From positions 372,001 to 436,000 of the forward strand of contig JARVLF010000016.1 of NCBI GenBank assembly GCA_030849465.1: a stretch of DNA of 64,000 bases. The letters are read 5' to 3'. A model generated the notes under the pieces. It did not search any database. It was not told where the DNA came from and saw only the letters and a list, made by a program, of their open reading frames with translations. Numbering within the stretch: the first letter of the stretch is position 1; every line of letters begins with the position of its first letter. This DNA is from Moesziomyces globuligerus (taxonomy: Eukaryota; Basidiomycota; Ustilaginomycetes; Ustilaginales; Ustilaginaceae). The translations under genes were made by a program, and so were the position numbers. Positions 37,082 to 43,966 of the stretch are shown one piece after another.

Positions 37082-38079
37082 GCCCTGCCCTTTGGTGTCT
37101 CCCGCAGGAAAGCGTCTCCCTCGCCGCTAAGGTATCTCGCTCGTCTCTCCCACCCCTCGTCCCTCTCTTCTCCAGTCTCGCATCCACCCCCTTGCTGTCC
37201 CAGTCTCGACCCCCAACGTTTCGTAGATCCACTCAGCCCACATGCCCGTCCTGCACAATTCAGCCGTCTCTAGACCCGTAGAACACTGTTTGTTGGGTAA
37301 CACCCCTCCGTCATTCAAATCCGCTTTCTTCTTGATGCTCCCATCGTCTGGCACGTATCGCGACACTGTTGGAAAGCCCTCCTACCCATGACAACAGATC
37401 CACCTCGTACCACAGAACAGGCATTTATCTGGCGACAATAAACCGGATACACTCCGTACCCCAACGCCTGAGTCTTGCGCCTGAGTCGTACGCCTGTGCT
37501 GAGCGCCTGGATCGTGCGCCTGAGTCGTGCGCCCACCTGAGAACGAGCTGCCATAACCACCTCGATGGTCTGATCGCCACCGCATGCCTTCAACGGCAGG
37601 GGTCGGCTGACGCCATCTACGTGATGAGAACCCACCTCGGCCGTCTCGCAGCCCCCTGACACTACCTTTGGTCGGGATACAGAACAGCAACACCCAACTC
37701 GTCCTCACAGTCTATCCTCCTGCCCGTCTTTGGACTGTAGATCCACGCTGACGATGATCCACCACAAAGTGAGCTCACCCCCGAGGACACCACGCCAGAT
37801 TCGGACACGGTGTTACCGTGAATGTACTTCCTCAACGCGTCGACTCCCACGACCCGGTACACCTGCTTCACTTAAGCGCCATGAGACCTCACCCGAGCAG
37901 GCAACCCACTTGTTCTGCTGAGGAGTCACGACGCGACAACGCCCGACGTGATCTGCTCTTTCGACCCACCTCACGCCAGCAGCCGACCGACGCGACCTGA
38001 TTCCCACCCCGCGCCACGACTCAGCAGCGCACCGGGATCCCACCCCTACCTCCATCCACCTCTCCCTCTCAACGTCTCG
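37082..38079. other. ORF1-ORF2 spacer of the LINE
   Basis: Nearly 1 kb without a supported gene, unusually long for a LINE. It contains a 13-bp tandem repeat at 37465-37529. Confidence 0.45.
37465..37529. repeat. 13-bp tandem repeat, five copies, in the LINE spacer
   Basis: Units of the form CGCCTGAGTCGTG: copies 1, 2 and 5 differ by one or two bases, copies 3 and 4 are more diverged, and a partial sixth copy follows. The unit length is not a multiple of three, so it is not coding. Confidence 0.85.
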
Positions 38080-41000
38080 ATGAAGATAGTCCAACACAAC
38101 GTCAATCGCCGAGCGACGGAAGGCCTTTATGGCCCCACCGACCAGAACAACCAGCCTGCCGACATCCTTCTGCTTCAGGAATGCAACGTCGATGCTCTTA
38201 TGCGACTGGAACTCTCTGGCGCCGCTGTTTTTCGCAGTATCCGAGGGGGCGACCGCGGTGAAAAAGTATACAGTGCCATCGTAGCACTGCGCGCAAACCC
38301 TGGAAGGATCTACGGCCTCACCCCAGCTTCGACCTACGCTACGGGAGCGTGCCTCCTCCCAGCCCGCCCCGGCGAACCTAAAACCGTCCTGCTCTCCGTG
38401 TACAACCGCCACTCTGAACGACCGGCCGAAGTTCTGCAGTACATGCAGTCCTTGCTCAGCGATCTGGATGCGATGCTCGACACGGTGTCACCACCATACG
38501 AACTGTGCATCGGCGGGGATTTCAACATCTGGCGCGGCCCTTGGGCTCCTTCCACGACGCCTTCCACTGGTAACGCCGCCTCGACCCTCATGGAATGGGT
38601 CGCATCGCACCGCCTGGTCCTCGCGACTCCACCTGATTCGCCCACCTACTCGAGCGCTGCGTTCCCAGACGTCGAACACACCCTCGACCTCACCTTCAGC
38701 ACAGTTCCGGTTTATGACTTCCGCATCTCCCGCAGCCTCGACGCAGATCACTTCCCGATCTCGTTCCGGGTAGAGATAAACGAGGAGACTCCCACACCCA
38801 GACACAAGTTCGACACGAGAGGATGCAACTGGAGCCGACTGCAGAAAGCCCTCCACCGTCTCCTACTTTCTGGTGCCAACAACGGGCAAAATCAGCAATC
38901 CTGGTCTTCGGTGCTGACCGCGATCGAGGGAGCGGTCTGCGAAGCGCGACCCGACGGAGACCCCGGAAACAGGAAACGTAAGCCGCGCCAACGCAGTCTG
39001 GGGTGGACCGACGAATGCCAGACTCTCATTAGTAAAAGGGACGACCGAGCCAAGATCATTCGGCAGCAGCTCCCGCCTGGCCACCATTCCCGCCGACAAC
39101 TGTCGCGAGCGTATAAGGGCGACGCCGAATACAAGCGACTGGACGCGATGTTTCGCAAGGCGAAGCGCCAAGCCGAAGCAGACGCGGTCGCCAACTCGGT
39201 TCGCAGCCTCACCGATAGGGAAGATTGGATCTGCCTCAACATCTTGCGCGATTGCCAACGCACCGTCAGTCCTCTGAGTCCTGACTTCATCGGAGAAGGT
39301 GAGGATCCGGTGACAGACATCACGACGAAGATCGGCATGCTTGTGGCGCACACCTTTCCTCTCGCGTCTACCCGAGACCACGCGGAGGGGGTTCCCATCG
39401 ACCTCGGATCAGGCCAAGTCGAACTGGCTCCTGAGACGCCTGGCACACCGCACATGCCCACCGGCCTCGACCCCCTCACGACCGGCGAGCTCGAAGCCGC
39501 TATTCAGGCAATGGATCGACACAAGAGCCCGGGACCAGACGAGGTCCGCCCGAGTCTCATCAAAGACCTGTACGAATGCTGCGGGGACTTTCGGGACGCT
39601 TTGTTCCAGATCGTGGACAGATGCATCCGGTACGGCGACTTCCCGCCTGAATGGAAGACGGCCAACGTCACCATGATTCCGAAACTCGGCAACCGTGACC
39701 TCCGCCGCCCAAAATCGTACCGACCGATATCGCTCCTATGTACCGCCAGCAAGATAACCGAGAGCATCGTCTGTTCGCGACTCCAGCACGTCCTACACCG
39801 CAAACGACCTCAGACTCAGCAGTACGGCGGTGTTCCAGGCATCTCGGCGATCCACGCGGTAGCCACCATCCTCGACCAAGGCCGCAAAGCGATACACGAT
39901 GGTTTCCATACCGGACTCGTCTCCATCGACGTGGCTAGCGCATTCAATCAAGTCGAGCACGGGCGATTGATCCGCGAACTGACCGACGCTGGCCTTGGTT
40001 CGTTCAGCAAGTGGGTAGGAGGATGGCTTTCCGACCGCAGCTTTGTCATCCGCTTCGAGGGCGTGACATCCGCAGCGTTCAGTATGGGCACCAAAGGCGT
40101 ACCCCAGGGCTCCCCTCTCTCACCGCTTCTCTGGACCTTCTACCTCGACTCGGCCTTGAACCCGGACCTTGTTAATCAGGTTGGCATCGTCGCTCCGAAA
40201 CCGCTCGTCACGGGAGCCTACGTCGACGACGTCTTTGCACTCTTTGGGAGCGAAACGGTCGAACACCTGTACGGTGACTGTCAATCCTGGATCCGCGCGC
40301 TGGAGACGTGGTGCGCGGAACGCGACATTGCGTTGGACAAGCCGGCGTTCCTGCTAGCCAGCGGCTCATCCCAGGCGAGAAAGAGATTGGCGACCAAGAC
40401 CATCTCCCTCTCCAACGGGGAAGCTTTGTGCACGAGCCAAACCACCGTTCGACTTCTTGGCGTTGACATAGGCCATCACTTTCGCCTCAGAGAGTTCGTC
40501 GATAGGAAGTGCGACAACACCTTGCGAAGAACGAATGTATTACACTGGACTATGCGCAAGGCTGGATCCGTTCCGCCGGCCATACGCCTACGCATCGCCC
40601 GTAGCGTCATCCTGCCGACGCTCGATTACGCCGGGGCGGTTCACCCGATCCTCGAGAGCTCACAAAGGCAGAAGGTTCACCAAACCGAGAAAGCCATCCT
40701 TTGCTTTGTTCTAGGCTGCTACAGCGGTCCCTCGCTGCCCAGCGGCGTAAGCCTGGCACACGAGCTTGGGCAACTTGAAGCGGTCAGCCGCTGGCGGAAG
40801 GAATCGTTTCTACTGTTAGGACGTATGCTCTCCCATCCGAACCATTCATCGGCCGACGTTGCAAAGCGAGCCTTGGATCATGCGTCCTCAATGGACCCCG
40901 CTGACAGAGGCGGCGACCTGCTCAGGGTCGAAGGCTCGAACATCCCAAGGTCACAAGTCCTACGTGATCCTGTTGCGTCACCCCTGCATGTAACTGCCCT

Positions 41001-42501
41001 CTGCTTCCCTTTCGATACGGTCGAAGAGGTGACCCTACCGACCACGGCACCTTCTCGATGGAACGCGCTCAAAGTGGAGATCCACAACCGACCCACCGCT
41101 GTTGCCACGGAGAAGCACGTCAGCCAGCAACGTGCGAAGAACGCGGTGCGTATATACACTGATGGAGCTGAGAAGCATCATCCACCTCTGCTAGGCGCCG
41201 GGTTTGTGGCGTACGCCCAAGATGGATCCGGGACCTGGGATCAGACGGTGCGCCTAGACCACCACAACTGGTCCATTGAGGAAGCGGAACTGGAGGCGAT
41301 CCGCCTAGCCCTGAAATGGTGCGACGACGGTCGACCTGGCACGAGAGACACGCGTCCGTCAACATGGAAGCGAATCGACATCTTCTCCGATTCCCAGCAG
41401 GCGCTTCGCCGCTTAGCCGCCAGCTGGAACCTGGATCGCAAGCCTTTGCAACATCTGTCGTCGGCGATCCGACGTCTCGTGGCTGATCTGCGTCGAAAGG
41501 GGTGCAGCGAGATCTGCTTCCGTTGGATCCCCAGTCATAGCGACGTTCCCGGCAACACGAGCATCGATGATCTCCTGAAGACAAAGCTGGGCGACCTCGC
41601 GCCTCCTGACCCGCCCAAGGCCGCTGGTAGCCTCCGGCTCCTTCGCCGTATTGCCATCGATGCCGCCGCGTCCAGGCAGAACGCCTCTTGGTCTCTGATC
41701 GGCCCGACCAGTCTGCTCGCGATCTCTCCGACCTTTACCCTCAACAACATGATCCTGATCCGCGGCTGCGACGCGAACCTGATCCGCCTGCTTCTCAAAT
41801 TCCGATCCAACATCTTACCGGTCGCCAGTCATCGCGACGCAGACAAGCAGGCGTGCCTTTGCGGATACGTCAAACAGACTCGAGAACACCTGCTTCTTGA
41901 CTGCGCACTCATAACCACGGAACGAAACGGACTCACGGCACACCTAGGCCCTACCGGCACCAGAGATCTCGCTGCGTTCCTCCAAGGAGGCCACTTCGGG
42001 GACGCCGAAAGGCGCACTCCGTATCTCAACTCGCTCACTCGTTTCCTGACAGCGGCAAACAAGGTCTTGATCGACACTAACGTGGCGAACGGCACTTTCA
42101 CGAAGAGGAGGGGCGATCCACGTGTGGCCCTGACCTTCGACGACGAGACTTCCAGGCGCTCAGATGGGTCTAGCTTCGACCGAAAAGAGGAACAACTACG
42201 ACGACGCATGCTCGGCTTGGTCGGCGACGATACGCAGGACGAGGACACCGAGACGAACGCGCGGTTTGACCCAGCCGACCGACTCGGCACCGACCCCACC
42301 GGTACCACGGCAGCAGACGCCCAAACTCGAGCATCGTCATCTCGCCTGCCGGCTCACCACACCCGTTCTCCTCAGCCATCGCCCGAACCGGCAGTCTTGC
42401 GACAAGAGGAGGACTTCGATCCCGACACTACCGCGATAGAGATCATCACGATCTCGGACAGCGACGACGACGACGACTTTGCCGACGATCGACTTTTCTG
42501 A
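38080..42501 (+). CDS. LINE ORF2: endonuclease, reverse transcriptase, RNase H
   Basis: 1473 aa from the ATG at 38080. An APE-like endonuclease occupies residues 1-230, with QHNVNR, LLQE, GGDFN and DADHFPISF. The reverse transcriptase spans about 470-780, with KSPGPDEVRPSLIK, SIDVASAFNQVEH, PQGSPLSPLLW and the catalytic YVDD at about 713-716. RNase H spans about 1020-1165, with YTDGAEK, EEAELEAI, FSDSQQAL and SHSDVPGNTSIDD. A C-terminal CX1CX8HX4C motif (CLCGYVKQTREHLLLDC) follows at about 1258. All catalytic residues I can check are present and the frame is unbroken, so the enzyme may be active. It nicks the target and primes cDNA synthesis from the 3' UTR of its own RNA. The tail is acidic (SDSDDDDDF). 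Confidence 0.93.
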   Translation: MKIVQHNVNRRATEGLYGPTDQNNQPADILLLQECNVDALMRLELSGAAVFRSIRGGDRGEKVYSAIVALRANPGRIYGLTPASTYATGACLLPARPGEPKTVLLSVYNRHSERPAEVLQYMQSLLSDLDAMLDTVSPPYELCIGGDFNIWRGPWAPSTTPSTGNAASTLMEWVASHRLVLATPPDSPTYSSAAFPDVEHTLDLTFSTVPVYDFRISRSLDADHFPISFRVEINEETPTPRHKFDTRGCNWSRLQKALHRLLLSGANNGQNQQSWSSVLTAIEGAVCEARPDGDPGNRKRKPRQRSLGWTDECQTLISKRDDRAKIIRQQLPPGHHSRRQLSRAYKGDAEYKRLDAMFRKAKRQAEADAVANSVRSLTDREDWICLNILRDCQRTVSPLSPDFIGEGEDPVTDITTKIGMLVAHTFPLASTRDHAEGVPIDLGSGQVELAPETPGTPHMPTGLDPLTTGELEAAIQAMDRHKSPGPDEVRPSLIKDLYECCGDFRDALFQIVDRCIRYGDFPPEWKTANVTMIPKLGNRDLRRPKSYRPISLLCTASKITESIVCSRLQHVLHRKRPQTQQYGGVPGISAIHAVATILDQGRKAIHDGFHTGLVSIDVASAFNQVEHGRLIRELTDAGLGSFSKWVGGWLSDRSFVIRFEGVTSAAFSMGTKGVPQGSPLSPLLWTFYLDSALNPDLVNQVGIVAPKPLVTGAYVDDVFALFGSETVEHLYGDCQSWIRALETWCAERDIALDKPAFLLASGSSQARKRLATKTISLSNGEALCTSQTTVRLLGVDIGHHFRLREFVDRKCDNTLRRTNVLHWTMRKAGSVPPAIRLRIARSVILPTLDYAGAVHPILESSQRQKVHQTEKAILCFVLGCYSGPSLPSGVSLAHELGQLEAVSRWRKESFLLLGRMLSHPNHSSADVAKRALDHASSMDPADRGGDLLRVEGSNIPRSQVLRDPVASPLHVTALCFPFDTVEEVTLPTTAPSRWNALKVEIHNRPTAVATEKHVSQQRAKNAVRIYTDGAEKHHPPLLGAGFVAYAQDGSGTWDQTVRLDHHNWSIEEAELEAIRLALKWCDDGRPGTRDTRPSTWKRIDIFSDSQQALRRLAASWNLDRKPLQHLSSAIRRLVADLRRKGCSEICFRWIPSHSDVPGNTSIDDLLKTKLGDLAPPDPPKAAGSLRLLRRIAIDAAASRQNASWSLIGPTSLLAISPTFTLNNMILIRGCDANLIRLLLKFRSNILPVASHRDADKQACLCGYVKQTREHLLLDCALITTERNGLTAHLGPTGTRDLAAFLQGGHFGDAERRTPYLNSLTRFLTAANKVLIDTNVANGTFTKRRGDPRVALTFDDETSRRSDGSSFDRKEEQLRRRMLGLVGDDTQDEDTETNARFDPADRLGTDPTGTTAADAQTRASSSRLPAHHTRSPQPSPEPAVLRQEEDFDPDTTAIEIITISDSDDDDDFADDRLF

Positions 42502-42868
42502 GAAACACGAAACAGCCGGACGCCATGTTGTGAGGGAGAGTGCCTGAGGCAAACGGTGGTGGGTAAGCCTCGCGGCTTTGCCGCGAGCGCCACCACACCT
42601 CGGGCCACGGCGGCGTCTGGGTGAACGGGGTAAGCCCCGAGAGATCGGGCACCCGCCAGGCACCAATGACTCCCTCTGTGGGATGTTTGACGAGTGACAC
42701 GGGGACCCCTCCGGGTACAGACTCGCCTCGGCGAGCCTTGTCCGGCCTGGAGGTAGTAGGACCCAAGTACCACTCCCGGCGTCTTCGGACGCCGGTTGAT
42801 GCTCCGCTGGAAAGGGGACTCCCTTTTCGCGGAGCGAAAAGGAAGCCACGTCTATGTCTATGTCTATG
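42502..42868 (+). other. Structured 3' UTR of the LINE
   Basis: Contains perfect hairpins at 42569-42587 (8 bp, TTT loop, with an outer 7-bp stem 42556-42562/42590-42596), 42626-42639 (5 bp), 42722-42735 (6 bp), 42776-42795 (8 bp, TTCG tetraloop) and 42822-42842 (9 bp, GGA loop). It ends with three TCTATG units. A structured 3' end recognised by the reverse transcriptase is known for several LINEs; the role here is inferred. Confidence 0.7.
42851..42868 (+). repeat. Hexamer tail TCTATG x3 at the LINE 3' end
   Basis: Three exact hexamers at the end of the 3' UTR. LINEs of the I type often end in short tandem repeats instead of poly(A), so this is taken as the 3' border. Confidence 0.6.
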
Positions 42869-42974
42869 CGAGTGGGGCCACTTTGACGCCACCAAGGGCG
42901 TCTTCAAGAAGCTCGCGCCGCTCAGCCAGGGCGTCATCGAGGGCATCCACTTTAAGCTCTTCACCAAGAACTAG
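42869..42974 (+). pseudogene. 3' fragment of an unknown gene after the LINE
   Basis: Right after the element an open stretch reads GHFDATKGVFKKLAPLSQ then GVIEGIHFKLFTKN and a stop at 42972-42974. It has no start of its own, as the frame enters from the LINE 3' UTR. Its last 17 codons are related to the tail in the fragment at 30628-30678 on the other side of the element. The family is unknown to me. Most likely it is the surviving C-terminus of a gene split by the insertion, or of a tandem paralogue. Confidence 0.45.
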
Positions 42975-43966
42975 TCTCCGCCCTTCGCTCTAGGCTCGCT
43001 TCTTCGACTTGCCCGGAACGGATCCCCAGCTTCGCAACGTCACCGGAAAACCTGCTTCCCTTGTCTTTCCAGTCTGCCTTTTCCTTCGCTTCTTCGCTCC
43101 ACCTTCTCGACTCTTTTGTTTGTTGTTTCTTCCCTCGACTCGTTGTGTTGCCGACGAGCGCACGCACACGTGGGCGCGTTGCTCGCGTGTGTCACGCTGT
43201 GCCACGGCTCTTCATCTCCCCTTGCCCTTTTTCTTTGTCGTCTACTGGGTTAGACAGCTATGTTCTTTTTTTTTTGCATCAGAAAAACGTGCGGAGATCT
43301 CTCTCGGACCATCGTTGCGTGCGGATCGAGTGCGTGTCGTTGCTGCGAGTTGCTGTCAGATGAGGACTGGTTGGCTGAGCCGATGGCTTGGTGGGTGATG
43401 GTGGGCGGCGGTCTTTTTGCAAAGCTATGGTAGACTTTCGGCGGCTCGAATTCAGCTCGGGGCGTGCAACTTTAGAGCTCGGAGCGTTTCAAGCTGTCGA
43501 GCTGTCGGCGTTCTCACTCTTGCTCAAACTCAAGCGTCGCTGAGGATCAGCTTGAGCAAAACGCAGGCACGCTGAGAAGGTTAAGGTTTCGAAGCGCCCT
43601 CGCTCGACGAACGTTGCACTCGCAGCATTGTTCCTACCGTCTCTGCTCTCGCTCTCGTACAAGGCGTAGACCATCTTCTCAATCGCCGGAACGCCCTTTT
43701 GATTCTGTGCAGTCATCCGCGTGCATGCAGAAATCCGTAGACCACCTTTGCACTTGCACTCATGCAGTCCCAACGTCCAGCGCTTCTCGAGCGTCTCAAA
43801 GTGGAGGACGAGATGCTGAATGCTGTGAGATTGGCTTGCAGGTTTGACGATGCTATCAGGAAGTCTAATGATGCTGATGGAGCGCGAGTGAAACTGACGC
43901 TTTATGCTGGAGTGTTGCGTAGAGGAAAGTGGAAATTGTCGGAGGAACGTCTGCATGCGTGTTGGA
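42975..43966. other. Intergenic region right of the retroelement
   Basis: Holds the 3' flank of the gene fragment, a T10 run near 43266 and the 3' flank of the minus-strand gene at 43967. No supported gene. Confidence 0.4.

Larger units (their letters stand above)
31426..42868 (+). mobile_element. Non-LTR retrotransposon (LINE, Tad/I-type), probably full length at its 3' end
   Basis: Three intact frames in the same orientation: a gag-like ORF (31426-32850), ORF1 (34301-37081) and ORF2 (38080-42501). A hairpin-rich 3' UTR follows, ending in TCTATG repeated three times (42851-42868). No long terminal repeats are visible. The RNase H domain after the reverse transcriptase and the C-terminal CX1C...H...C motif point to the Tad/I group. 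Intact long frames suggest recent activity. The right border is well placed by the hexamer tail. The left border is uncertain: it may lie between 30.68 and 31.4 kb or, if the 474-aa ORF is foreign, near 33-34 kb. I could not find a clean short target-site duplication. Confidence 0.75.

Noticed and set aside
30640..42971. The related 39-bp segments as the target-site duplication of the LINE
   Set aside because: Five mismatches in 39 bp do not fit an element whose long frames are all intact, and the match does not abut the hexamer tail.
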